Shown: in pieces, positions 52,439-60,959 of the stretch
Layout: each line of letters begins with the position of its first letter
Numbering within the stretch: position 1 is the first letter of the stretch
DNA from: an uncultured Bacilli bacterium
GTDB taxonomy: Bacteria; Bacillota_I; Bacilli_A; RF39; UBA660
NCBI GenBank assembly: GCA_934086935.1
Contig: CAKOIQ010000001.1
Span: 1-64,000 of the forward strand
Reading direction: 5' to 3'
DNA length: 64,000 nucleotides
The notes under the pieces: generated by a model
Database searches by the model: none
Told to the model about the DNA's origin: nothing
What the model saw: the letters and a program-made list of their open reading frames with translations, nothing else
Made by a program: the position numbers and the translations under genes

Positions 52439-54065
52439 GAATGACAGCGATAATCATTGGTTTACACTCAGTTTCTACATAGAAGTATTTACTTAGTTTT
52501 TCTCTTATTTCTGTCTTAATATTATTAAAATCAACATAATTATTATTGGTGTTATTAACAATCACTTCTTCAGATATTCTTTTAATTTCTTCAATCATTT
52601 CTTTAGAATCTTTAACATAGATAAATCCTCTTGTTGTTACTTCAGGACCTACTAGTAATCTTTTATCTTTTTTAGAGATAGTTGCACTTACTAGAACTAT
52701 TCCGTTTTCTGATAACATTTCACGATCTTTAATAACTAAATCTCCAACATCATCTGATGATGTTCCATCGATTAAGACGTCATCAATAAAGATATGTTCG
52801 GGATTATCAATTAGTTTTTTATCAACAATGTTAATAACATCACCGTTTTGTTTTAAGATTATATTATTTTTATCATAACCTAAATTACTTGCTAAATCAG
52901 CATTTCCTACCATATAACGATATTCACCTTTAACAGGAATAAAGTATTTTGGTTTAAGTAAATCCATCATGATCATTAAATCTTCACTTGAGGCATGAAG
53001 AGAGATTCCTTTTTCTTTAGGAATGCTTATGGTATTGATTCCCATATAAGCAAGTTCATTTTCAATTTTTACAAATAACTTTTCGTTTTCATCGTATTTC
53101 GGTTCGGCGAAGCATACGGTGTCATTAGAATTAAATTTGATAAATTTATCGTTTCCAGCTATGATTTTTTCTAATGAATTGTATGGTATGGCACGATCAT
53201 CACAAACTAATAATATTGAATTTGAATCGTTTACATTACTTAAATCTCCAATAATACCATCATCTACTGTCATGTATTTTTCTTCTAATGCCATATTGAT
53301 GATATTTTGAAGTTTTTTACCCATTATTACGATTTTACGATGGGTGTTTTTAGCCGCATTAAAGATTCCTTCAATGGTATATAAATGGATTGGTAAAACG
53401 CTAAATATTACTCTTCCAGGGGCTTTGTTGATAACATTTTTGAAGAATGATACCATGTGATGACTTGGACTGGTATGACCAATATTTTCAGAAAATGATG
53501 ACTCACATAGTAATGCAAGTACTCCTTGTTTTCCTACATATGCTATTTTACCTAAATCCATATGATATGGTCCCATCATAGATGGATCAATGATAAAGTC
53601 TCCAGTATAACAAATAGCGCCATCATTTGTATATAAAACATACATGACACTATCTGGTACTGAATGGTTTACTTTAATGGGGAAAATACTTAATTCTTTA
53701 TCAAATGAAAGTTTTTTATGTGCTTCAATTAAATGAAGATTAGCTTCATTAATACCTTCTAATTTCATTTGATTAATAGTATATTTTGTTGCATAGATTT
53801 TAATCTTAGGAATTAATCTAATTAAGTCTGATACTCCTCCATAACTTTCAGGATGAGCATGAGTTATAAATACACCTTCAATACGATCTTTATTTTCTAT
53901 TAAATAAGAATAATCAGGAATAATATAATCGATTCCAAAAATTGTATCATTAGCATATTTTAAACCAGCATCAAAAACAAATATCTTGTTATTTACTTCA
54001 ACAACATAGGTGTTTTTTCCATTTTCGTCTAATCCACCCATGCCAAAAATTTTTATTTTACTCAT
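52428..54065 (-). CDS. RNase J-like metallo-beta-lactamase protein with degenerate active site
   Basis: A 545-residue protein with the RNase J layout: beta-lactamase and beta-CASP domains, then a C-terminal domain (EMLSENGIVLVSATI). The metal motif HxHxDH is replaced by H69-A-H71-P-E73-S74. The late PVHGE is PVKGEYRYM and GHA is LHA, while GDF and NHSVPDS remain. Several metal ligands are therefore missing, as in the weak RNase J2 paralogue of Bacilli; an active RnjA should exist elsewhere. It probably acts as a partner or scaffold in RNA decay. GAGTG precedes the ATG. Confidence 0.85.
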   Translation of the reverse strand: MSKIKIFGMGGLDENGKNTYVVEVNNKIFVFDAGLKYANDTIFGIDYIIPDYSYLIENKDRIEGVFITHAHPESYGGVSDLIRLIPKIKIYATKYTINQMKLEGINEANLHLIEAHKKLSFDKELSIFPIKVNHSVPDSVMYVLYTNDGAICYTGDFIIDPSMMGPYHMDLGKIAYVGKQGVLALLCESSFSENIGHTSPSHHMVSFFKNVINKAPGRVIFSVLPIHLYTIEGIFNAAKNTHRKIVIMGKKLQNIINMALEEKYMTVDDGIIGDLSNVNDSNSILLVCDDRAIPYNSLEKIIAGNDKFIKFNSNDTVCFAEPKYDENEKLFVKIENELAYMGINTISIPKEKGISLHASSEDLMIMMDLLKPKYFIPVKGEYRYMVGNADLASNLGYDKNNIILKQNGDVINIVDKKLIDNPEHIFIDDVLIDGTSSDDVGDLVIKDREMLSENGIVLVSATISKKDKRLLVGPEVTTRGFIYVKDSKEMIEEIKRISEEVIVNNTNNNYVDFNNIKTEIREKLSKYFYVETECKPMIIAVIQEV

Positions 54066-54113
54066 TTAAATCACTCTTTCTATAATTAATACAAGAATTG
54101 CTTAGCAGAATTA

Positions 54114-54142
54114 ATTATAGCAGATTTTTGATTATTTTTCAA
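54114..54142 (-). promoter_or_regulatory. promoter of the RNase J-like gene
   Basis: TTGAAA (54142-54137), 17 bases, TATAAT (54119-54114) on the minus strand. It overlaps the end of the upstream gene. A TTGCTTAGCAGAA motif lies at the probable start of the transcript (54098-54110). Confidence 0.6.
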
Positions 54143-54912
54143 TTATTTTCATTTATAACGTTACTAAGGTAGTCAATTTGAAGGTCTTGTTTATTTATTT
54201 CATTTAATAGTAATTTTAAATTATTTAGAGATGTTGAACTATTAATTAAGATAATATCTCCACTACTTAATTTATTTAAAGAATTTATTATACCGTTATT
54301 TAGATTGAGAGAAGTATTTACTATATAATATTTTTTGGATTTACAATATTCAATATTTGAATATTGAATAAGACAAATTTTGGAGTTTAATTTATTTTTG
54401 TTTAGTATTGAATTTAAGTTGGAAAAGTTATCTTTTTCTTGTTCACCATTAATATATTCTCTTTTTAAAGTAAGATTACTATTTAGTTTAGTTATATATG
54501 AGTATTTGATGTTATTATCTTGGAGATATTGTTCTAATGTTTGATTGTTTTCTAAAATTAGTGCAACTTTATTTTTTAATTTGTTTCCTTTTATGATTAT
54601 TTTATCTTTATTATCTTTTAACGATATGTCTGGGGTAATTTCATCATATTCAAGATAAAGTTCATTAAATTTAGAAAATTCTTCCATTTTAATTAATGAT
54701 TTATGTCTATTTACTTTTTTACCTTTTAATCCAGGAATGATTGTATTATCTTTAATTTCAGCGTTGACGGGTTTAATATTATAGTTTGTTTCTTCTTTGA
54801 TAATAGTTTGCATTAGAGGATTTTTATTATCAACAAGTATCATTAATTTGTCAGTAAAATAAAAACTTAAAACTATTGCAATTATGGTTAAAGTATATTT
54901 TATTTTTTTCAT
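54139..54912 (-). CDS. membrane-anchored protein with a motif-less NodB-like domain
   Basis: A 257-residue protein with an N-terminal helix (YTLTIIAIVLSFYFTDKLM), then a segment (NTIIPGLKGKKVNRHKSLIKM and YDEITPDISL) that resembles the N-terminal region of some clostridial polysaccharide deacetylases. The rest follows the NodB order with the catalytic residues gone: NKVALILENNQT in place of TFDDGP, and GDIILINSSTSLNNLKLLL in place of the GxIILLH...T segment. If so, it is a non-catalytic deacetylase relative that may bind wall polymers. This is a weak assignment from pattern alone. Confidence 0.5.
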   Translation of the reverse strand: MKKIKYTLTIIAIVLSFYFTDKLMILVDNKNPLMQTIIKEETNYNIKPVNAEIKDNTIIPGLKGKKVNRHKSLIKMEEFSKFNELYLEYDEITPDISLKDNKDKIIIKGNKLKNKVALILENNQTLEQYLQDNNIKYSYITKLNSNLTLKREYINGEQEKDNFSNLNSILNKNKLNSKICLIQYSNIEYCKSKKYYIVNTSLNLNNGIINSLNKLSSGDIILINSSTSLNNLKLLLNEINKQDLQIDYLSNVINENN

Positions 54913-54949
54913 GTTTTCACCAATATAAATATATGTTTTTGTTTAATAA

Positions 54950-55288
54950 CTATTCTTCTTTTTCTGGTGCTTTAGTTGCTAGAAAAACTAATTTTTCAAC
55001 AATGATTTCGGTTGTATATTTCTTTTCTTCATTTTCAGTTATATAGGATGATGTTCTAAGTTGACCTCTAACAGCAATTAAATCTCCTTTATGACAATAT
55101 TCACATGCTCTAGATGCAACTGTTTCCCAAAGTGAACATCTAATAAAATCAGTTTCATAAATGCCTTCAGCGTTCTTATATGATCTTTGGACTGCTAAAG
55201 TTATATTACATACTTTTTTATTATTTTCGGTTTCTTTGATTTCAGGGTCTTTGGTTAAACGTCCTATTAAATATACTGAATTGTACAT
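54950..55288 (-). CDS. ssb: single-stranded DNA-binding protein, short form
   Basis: OB-fold protein starting at the ATG at 55288 (MYNSVYLIGRLTKDPEIK), with AAAGGAGG just upstream; the longer frame to 55318 would include that site. ITLAVQRSYKNAEGIYETDFIRC and GDLIAVRGQLRT are SSB hallmarks. Only 112 residues: the flexible acidic tail that normally ends DDDIPF is absent (it ends ATKAPEKEE). That suggests a second, SsbB-like paralogue and not the main replication SSB. Confidence 0.88.
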   Translation of the reverse strand: MYNSVYLIGRLTKDPEIKETENNKKVCNITLAVQRSYKNAEGIYETDFIRCSLWETVASRACEYCHKGDLIAVRGQLRTSSYITENEEKKYTTEIIVEKLVFLATKAPEKEE

Positions 55289-55308
55289 AAGTCCTCCTTT
55301 CTTTTTAC

Positions 55309-55337
55309 TTTTTATCATCTTTTAAAATATTAAGCAA
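55309..55337 (-). promoter_or_regulatory. candidate promoter of ssb
   Basis: TTGCTT (55337-55332), 17 bases, TAAAAA (55314-55309) on the minus strand. Confidence 0.35.
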
Positions 55338-55347
55338 AAAGTTAAAA

Positions 55348-55388
55348 ATAAAAATCTGAGTGATTTTTTACTCAGATTTTTGTTTTTA
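55348..55388 (-). terminator. terminator of sufB
   Basis: A perfect 12-bp stem AAAAATCTGAGT/ACTCAGATTTTT (55350-55361 with 55370-55381), T-rich on both strands. Confidence 0.85.
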
Positions 55389-55429
55389 TTTAAGATATTT
55401 TTTTATTTTTGCTTAGCAGAAAAATTATT

Positions 55430-56716
55430 TTAATTCTCTTTTAATAATCTATTTAATTCAACTGCATATTCTAATGGTAATTCTTTTTTAAAGTCAGAGA
55501 TAAAGCCTAAAATGATTAATTCTTTAGCAGCATCTTCAGATAAGCCTTTACTCATTAGATAAAATAGTTTTTCTTCACTTACTTTAGATACTGTTGCTTC
55601 ATGTTCTAGGACTGATGAATCGTTTAAAACAATGTTTTTAGGGATAGTATCACTTTTAGATAAATTATCTAAAAGTATGGTATCACATTTTACTGATGCA
55701 ACACTATCTGTAGCATTTGATGATATTTTAATGGTACCACGATAGTTAGCTAATCCACCATTAGAAGCAATACTTTTAGATACTATATTACTCTTAGTAT
55801 GTTTACCTAAATGTATCATTTTAGCACCAGCATCTAATCTTTGATTTTCTTTAGCATAAGCAATACTTATGGAATTAGCTCTTGAATAATCGCCTCTTAA
55901 AATGCATGATGGGTATTTCATTGTTACTCCACTACCAATATTGCCATCAATCCACTGCATATAGCCATTTTCATCAACGATGCATCTTTTAGTAACTAAA
56001 TTATAAACATCTGTACTCCAGTTTTGAATAGTACTATATTTACATTTAGCGTCTTTTTTTACAAAGATTTCAACTACTCCAGCATGTAATGAGTTTTGAG
56101 AATGTGATTCAGCTGTACAACCTTCTATATAGCTTAATTCAGCGCCTTCATCAACAATTATTATAGTTCTTTCAAATTGACCCATTGTGACACTATTAAT
56201 TCTAAAATAACTTTGAAGTGGTCTATCTAATTTAACTCCTTTAGGAATATAAATAAATGAACCTCCACTCCATAAGCAACCATTTAAAGCAGTATATTTA
56301 TTTTCATCATATTTAACTAAACTATTAAAGTATTCTTTAAACATTTCCGGATATTCTTTTAAAGCTTCATCTGTACTTAGAAAGATAACTCCATTATTAT
56401 CTTTTAGTTTATGATAGAAAACTTCACTTTCTACTTGATTAGATACACCACATAAATAATTATTTTCAGCATCAATAACACCAAGATTTTTAAAAGTTGT
56501 TCTTAAATTATCATCTACTTTATTCCAATCATCAGTTAGATCTAATTCTTTTTTATAATAATTAATATTATCAAAATCTATATCAATATGAGGACCAAAA
56601 TTAGGATTATCTAATTCTAAAAATTTTTCAAATGATTTTAAACGAAATTCAAGCATCCATTTTGGTTCATTTTTTAATTTAGAAACTTTTGTAATAAATT
56701 CTTTATTTAATTTCAT
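55430..56716 (-). CDS. sufB: Fe-S cluster scaffold protein SufB
   Basis: Core scaffold of the SUF iron-sulfur assembly machine. NFGPHIDIDFDNINYY, NGCLWSGGSFIYIPKGV, EGCTAESHSQNSLHAGVVEI and TDSVASVKCDTILLDN are conserved, and the C-terminal ENKLFYLMSRG-type helix appears as EEKLFYLMSKGLSE. A length of 428 residues is slightly short. I start at the ATG at 56716 after GGTG; the in-frame TTG at 56728 is less likely. sufC, sufD, sufS and sufU are not adjacent, which is unusual. Confidence 0.94.
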   Translation of the reverse strand: MKLNKEFITKVSKLKNEPKWMLEFRLKSFEKFLELDNPNFGPHIDIDFDNINYYKKELDLTDDWNKVDDNLRTTFKNLGVIDAENNYLCGVSNQVESEVFYHKLKDNNGVIFLSTDEALKEYPEMFKEYFNSLVKYDENKYTALNGCLWSGGSFIYIPKGVKLDRPLQSYFRINSVTMGQFERTIIIVDEGAELSYIEGCTAESHSQNSLHAGVVEIFVKKDAKCKYSTIQNWSTDVYNLVTKRCIVDENGYMQWIDGNIGSGVTMKYPSCILRGDYSRANSISIAYAKENQRLDAGAKMIHLGKHTKSNIVSKSIASNGGLANYRGTIKISSNATDSVASVKCDTILLDNLSKSDTIPKNIVLNDSSVLEHEATVSKVSEEKLFYLMSKGLSEDAAKELIILGFISDFKKELPLEYAVELNRLLKEN

Positions 56717-56745
56717 AAATAACACCAATAGTTATTATAGCATAA

Positions 56746-57297
56746 TCAATGATGTTTTTTTAGTAAAAATAATATTAAGACAAAAATTAATACTATAGGA
56801 ATAAGTAACAAATAGTAATTAAAACTCTTTTGTATTTTTGGATTTTCTTTTATTTGTTCTTTTTCTAAAATATCTTCTTTAGTTAATATACAATATTTTT
56901 CGTAAATATCTTTTTCACCTTTATTTTTAGCAATAATTACTTCTGGTAAGCATACTTTATATTTTACTTCTTTTCCTTCGTCTTTACTCACTAATTCATA
57001 GGCTTCATTTCGGGTTACAATAGCACCTGATTTACTGTTATTATCATGAAAAGTAACTATAAAAAGATATTTACCACTGTACATAACAGTATTTGCTCTT
57101 TCAATATAAAAATTAAGTGAATCATCTAGTGAATCAATTATTTGATCATTAAAAGTAAAATAATCTTTTAATAAATTATAGTTTTCAATAGATATTGTTG
57201 TGCCATTGTTTAAAGTTACTTCTTCATTTTGTATTGTTAAAGCAGATACTGTGTTTATATTAATAATAAGAATTAATAACAATATTATTTTTTTCAT
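56746..57297 (-). CDS. secreted/membrane protein of unknown function
   Basis: A 183-residue protein with a signal peptide (MKKIILLLILIININTVSA), an extracellular domain of about 130 residues (IQNEEVTLNNGTTISIENYN, FIVTFHDNN), two Cys (KVCLPEV and EKYCILT) and a C-terminal transmembrane helix with KKHH. AAAGGAG precedes the ATG. It may be co-transcribed with sufB downstream (29-base gap). No family recognised. Confidence 0.7.
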   Translation of the reverse strand: MKKIILLLILIININTVSALTIQNEEVTLNNGTTISIENYNLLKDYFTFNDQIIDSLDDSLNFYIERANTVMYSGKYLFIVTFHDNNSKSGAIVTRNEAYELVSKDEGKEVKYKVCLPEVIIAKNKGEKDIYEKYCILTKEDILEKEQIKENPKIQKSFNYYLLLIPIVLIFVLILFLLKKHH

Positions 57298-57338
57298 TTT
57301 GACTCCTTTCTAAAAAAATAGTAACAACTAAAAGTTAT

Positions 57339-57384
57339 AAAAAAAAGCAACTAATTATTGCACTGGCAAATAATTAATTGCTTT
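57339..57384 (-). terminator. terminator of the XRE membrane regulator
   Basis: A long hairpin of AAAGCAA.TAATTATT with AAATAATTA.TTGCTTT is followed on the minus strand by a run of T. Confidence 0.8.
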
Positions 57385-58420
57385 CTAGTTTAGATAGTTC
57401 TTTATTTAAGATACTTAGGTATGGTTCATATTCAAATTTATTATTACTGTATTTGATAATGGAATCATTTAAATATATTGTGACATAATCTTTTCTTTTA
57501 TCTGATGAGAGGAAACCGATTTTAATTATATTATCTTGATAGTTTTTTTGAGCATAGAAAATATTATCATTGGTTCCACCTGATACAGTAAATGTATAGT
57601 CTATTGGTGAGTAATAATAGTTATATAAACTTTCTTTGATATAGATTTTAGAATTACTTATATAATTATAACCATATGATAATAATGTATTATGATTTAA
57701 AGTATAAATAGTTTTATTTTCTATGATGGTTGAGTCTTGATTATTTATTAGATGATAAGTATTCATAATTTCTTTAAAGTTTAATTTAACTTCTTCTTCA
57801 TATTCATTTTTGTTATAGGTATAAAGGATTTCAATGTATAAGTTATTAAGATGCTTAATAATGTCGTGACGATTGGTTCTTAGGATTAAATCGGTATTAT
57901 ATTTGCCATTATAAATAGATATTTCTTGATTGTTTTCTTTATAAAATATATTAATTGTGGCATTTTCTAAACTAAATACTTCACTAGATATATTACCTAT
58001 AGTTAAGTAATTTTTATTATTAGAATATAAATAGTAAGAGTTGTTAAGTTTAAAATAATTTGAATTAATATTTATTTTATAGTAATGAAATGTATTATTT
58101 AAATTAATATATAATAAAACTGATATGATAAAAATAAATGTTATAGATAAGATGAAAATAATTTTATGATGTTTTTTGTTATTTATTTTAAGAAGATGGT
58201 CAAAATCATTTTCAATTAAATTGCCATAGATATCATTAAGTTTTAAATCTAATTCTTTACATAAAGAGGCATATAAAGATTGATCAGGATAAGATACTTC
58301 GTTTTCCCAATTACTTACAGCTTGTCTAGTAACATTTAGTTTGGTTGCTAGTTCTTGTTGACTCATTTTTTTATTAATACGTGATTTTTTTATTAGTTTT
58401 CCAATTGTTTTTTTATCCAT
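57374..58420 (-). CDS. membrane-bound XRE-family transcriptional regulator
   Basis: A 348-residue protein. Residues 1-65 form a helix-turn-helix of the XRE type (SQQELATKLNVTRQAVSNWENE, then YPDQSLYASLCKEL). A transmembrane helix follows at about 85-105 (IIFILSITFIFIISVLLYI), then an extracellular beta-rich domain of about 240 residues with many Tyr/Asn. This one-protein sensor layout lets an outside signal act on DNA at the membrane. Its target genes are not known; the metalloprotease/transglutaminase pair upstream in transcription is a candidate. AGGAC precedes the ATG. Confidence 0.8.
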   Translation of the reverse strand: MDKKTIGKLIKKSRINKKMSQQELATKLNVTRQAVSNWENEVSYPDQSLYASLCKELDLKLNDIYGNLIENDFDHLLKINNKKHHKIIFILSITFIFIISVLLYINLNNTFHYYKININSNYFKLNNSYYLYSNNKNYLTIGNISSEVFSLENATINIFYKENNQEISIYNGKYNTDLILRTNRHDIIKHLNNLYIEILYTYNKNEYEEEVKLNFKEIMNTYHLINNQDSTIIENKTIYTLNHNTLLSYGYNYISNSKIYIKESLYNYYYSPIDYTFTVSGGTNDNIFYAQKNYQDNIIKIGFLSSDKRKDYVTIYLNDSIIKYSNNKFEYEPYLSILNKELSKLESN

Positions 58421-58473
58421 AAAAATCGTCCTATATGTCTATATTTTATAATAATTTTAAACAAAATAAAAGA

Positions 58474-59508
58474 TTAGAGTTCCAATTTTTTAGTATCTTC
58501 TTTTTCAAGTGAAAAGTTTTCTGAAAGTAATAGTCCATAAAACTCACTTAGTGTTTTTATTTGTTCAAATGATACTTCTTTAATACCAATATGATTTAAA
58601 CATGTAAGAATTGATTCAGTTTTAATTAATTCATGAAGTTCTTGTATTTTGGTCATATATGTTTTATCTTCAAGATATCTATAATACATGTAAGGAAATA
58701 ATAATAAAGCAATAACGTATTCTAATGATTGAAATATACTATATTTTTTATGATTTAAATAATCAACTAAAACATCTAATTCATAGTCATAATCATCAGA
58801 TTCTCCAAAGTATAATTCATATGATGATTTACTGATGTCCCCACATTTAATATATACAATTAACATAGCAACAACACTTTCAATATTAATGACAGTATTA
58901 AGTAAAGTTTTTAAACTACTTCTTTTAAAAAATGGGGCTTCGGGAAATACTTTTTCATTGTCATTCCAGAAAATGAATTCTTCAGTATAGGCTATAGTTT
59001 CAGTGAAAACTTCTCTAGCCGGGGTTGAAATATTTATTAGTGCATTGCGATAGTGAGATAATTCATGAATTAAAATTGCTGTATCAGAAATATAACCAGT
59101 ATTGGGAACTTCTATTTTTGTTTTATCGTTTTTACAAAATCCTCCTAAATAAGGGTAATATATTCTTTCTTTTTCTGTTTCTTCGACATATGTATTGATA
59201 TTTGGGGTTATAAATCCACGATTAAAGATTTCATTGACATCAAAATCAATTTGATGTTGCTGATAAAACTTTTGAGCATAGTGTAATCTTAAATTTATAG
59301 AATAAACTGGAATTTGCTTATATGAGGTATCTTCCCTAACTTTATTTAAAACTGGATAATATGGTCTAGCCACTTTTCTTAATGATTCACAGGTATAACC
59401 AATTTCGGGTAAATGGTCAAAAAAGAATTGATAGTCAGAATTTCTTTGTAAAAAATCGTTAAAAAAGATATTTATTTTATTTAAATCGTTTTTGTTGAAT
59501 CCTTTCAT
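58474..59508 (-). CDS. zincin metallopeptidase of unknown family
   Basis: A 344-residue soluble protein. The zinc motif HELSH (H148-E149...H152) lies in ILIHELSHYRNALI; the candidate third ligand Glu is in REVFTETIAYTEE (E166 or E170), giving a gluzincin-like pattern. Upstream residues (YYPYLGGFCKNDKTKIEVPN) suggest a substrate-binding edge strand. No signal peptide is visible, so it would act in the cytoplasm or be exported by an unknown route. It starts two bases after the transglutaminase-like gene ends and is co-translated with it. Confidence 0.7.
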   Translation of the reverse strand: MKGFNKNDLNKINIFFNDFLQRNSDYQFFFDHLPEIGYTCESLRKVARPYYPVLNKVREDTSYKQIPVYSINLRLHYAQKFYQQHQIDFDVNEIFNRGFITPNINTYVEETEKERIYYPYLGGFCKNDKTKIEVPNTGYISDTAILIHELSHYRNALINISTPAREVFTETIAYTEEFIFWNDNEKVFPEAPFFKRSSLKTLLNTVINIESVVAMLIVYIKCGDISKSSYELYFGESDDYDYELDVLVDYLNHKKYSIFQSLEYVIALLLFPYMYYRYLEDKTYMTKIQELHELIKTESILTCLNHIGIKEVSFEQIKTLSEFYGLLLSENFSLEKEDTKKLEL

Positions 59509-59509
59509 T

Positions 59510-60601
59510 TTAAGCCTTTCTATGCATAGTTAAAACTGGATTTTTTGAATATGCACCCGTTACTAATTGTTTGGAGTTTTTTAATGTTTTTTCTAATCGA
59601 TAGTCTCTATATGAAACTTTTTCAATGTTGGGGTTTTCGGAAAGTATTGCTTCATGTCCTTCTATTTCATTTAATGTTCGTTTACCAAATAATAAAAATT
59701 CAGGATTAAACTCTTGGGCTAAGATGGCATCTTTAAAGAGATGGGGATTTCTTGTTATGGCCCATGTATTGTCACAATAATAATATTTTCCATCTATTTT
59801 AATAATGTTCCAAGCATGTTCTTCATTAAGTATAGTTCGGGCATCAATATTCATTTGGGGATTATTAAGAAGCATGGTGGTTGCATTAGATATTCCCATA
59901 CATAATCCATAGTGTTTATTAATAATAGTTTCCACTAATCCTACTTCATCATCTAATACTTGAGCAGTTAAGGTTTTATCATCTAAAGTATAGATTTCTC
60001 CATTTATTTCTAAATCTGGTATATTATCAACATATTGGACATGTCTTTGAAGATAAGCAGAAACTACAAGTAATTTTTGAGCATCGGTTAAATCTTTGCC
60101 TTTTAAACTTTCAACTACTTCTTTTATCCTTTTTAAATTTTCTAGAGAGATTTCTTTATTACCATTAAAATATATGGCACACTTACCTATACTTAATGAA
60201 TTGGTGTAAACTAAATTATCAAAATCAATACCCCACATAAGATGAGAAATGGGAACTGTAATTATGGTTTTATCTAATTCTGAAAGTTTTATATCTGAAC
60301 GATCTTTATTTTGAAAATCATCTAAAACGTTAATTATCATGGGAAATTTTTCGTTATAGTGTTTGTTAATGAATTTTACACATTCATATGATTCACAATT
60401 GATGACTGTTACTCCTTCACTTTCTAATATTTTTATAACTCTGATAAATTCATCGAAGTGAGTGGATAACATTTGATAATCAACTACAATAGTAAAGACT
60501 TGTTCTCTGATTTCATCATCACTTAATTTGATTACATCGCTTAAGGAATCAGAATACATAAATGTATAGTTTATTTTATCTAATTCTTTTAAAACTTCCA
60601 T
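59510..60601 (-). CDS. transglutaminase-like cysteine peptidase/transferase
   Basis: A 363-residue protein. The C-terminal half has the transglutaminase-like catalytic triad: Cys234 (KHYGLCMGIS), His262 (NEEHAWNIIKID) and Asp277 (KYYYCDNTWAI). The N-terminal 150 residues form a separate alpha/beta region. Transglutaminase-like proteins are proteases, peptidases or cross-linkers. No signal peptide. Operon with the zincin gene downstream. The paired peptidase logic is unknown. Confidence 0.75.
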   Translation of the reverse strand: MEVLKELDKINYTFMYSDSLSDVIKLSDDEIREQVFTIVVDYQMLSTHFDEFIRVIKILESEGVTVINCESYECVKFINKHYNEKFPMIINVLDDFQNKDRSDIKLSELDKTIITVPISHLMWGIDFDNLVYTNSLSIGKCAIYFNGNKEISLENLKRIKEVVESLKGKDLTDAQKLLVVSAYLQRHVQYVDNIPDLEINGEIYTLDDKTLTAQVLDDEVGLVETIINKHYGLCMGISNATTMLLNNPQMNIDARTILNEEHAWNIIKIDGKYYYCDNTWAITRNPHLFKDAILAQEFNPEFLLFGKRTLNEIEGHEAILSENPNIEKVSYRDYRLEKTLKNSKQLVTGAYSKNPVLTMHRKA

Positions 60602-60640
60602 AAATTCCCCTTCTTTGGTTGTTTATGTTAACATAAAATG

Positions 60641-60668
60641 GAAAAAAAAGAAAGCCTATATGGCTTTT
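60641..60668 (-). terminator. terminator of spoVS
   Basis: AAAGCC/GGCTTT (60651-60656 with 60662-60667) overlaps the spoVS stop and is followed on the minus strand by a T run. Confidence 0.75.
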
Positions 60669-60916
60669 ACTATAAGTTTAATTGCTGTTTTTTCGGCTCC
60701 ATCGATAATGATATCTGAAAAAGCAGGAATAACAACTAAATTTTTTCCACTTGGAGCAACAAATCCTCTAGCTATAGCAATTGCTTTAATGGCTTGATTT
60801 AAACTTCCTGCTCCAATAGTTTGAATTTCAACTATTCCATCGATACGAAAGACATTAGCAATTGCTCCAGCTACTTTACTAGGGTTACTCTTACTGGATA
60901 CTTTTAATATTTCCAT
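60656..60916 (-). CDS. spoVS: stage V sporulation protein S (SpoVS)
   Basis: An 86-residue Alba-fold protein: MEILKVSSKSNPSKVAGAIA, VEIQTIGAGSLNQAIKAIAI and GFVAPSGKNLVVIPAFSDI are close to the SpoVS consensus. I start at the ATG at 60916, five bases after GGAGG; an upstream in-frame ATG overlaps that site. SpoVS is found in spore-formers and also in some non-sporulating bacteria, so sporulation cannot be concluded from it alone. Confidence 0.94.
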   Translation of the reverse strand: MEILKVSSKSNPSKVAGAIANVFRIDGIVEIQTIGAGSLNQAIKAIAIARGFVAPSGKNLVVIPAFSDIIIDGAEKTAIKLIVKAI

Positions 60917-60959
60917 TTGTGCCTCCATTAAAATATATTCATAATGAAGAAAAATAGAA

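Noticed and set aside
60615..60797. Plus-strand ORF opposite spoVS
   Set aside because: It is antisense to a clear SpoVS gene and lacks a ribosome-binding site.
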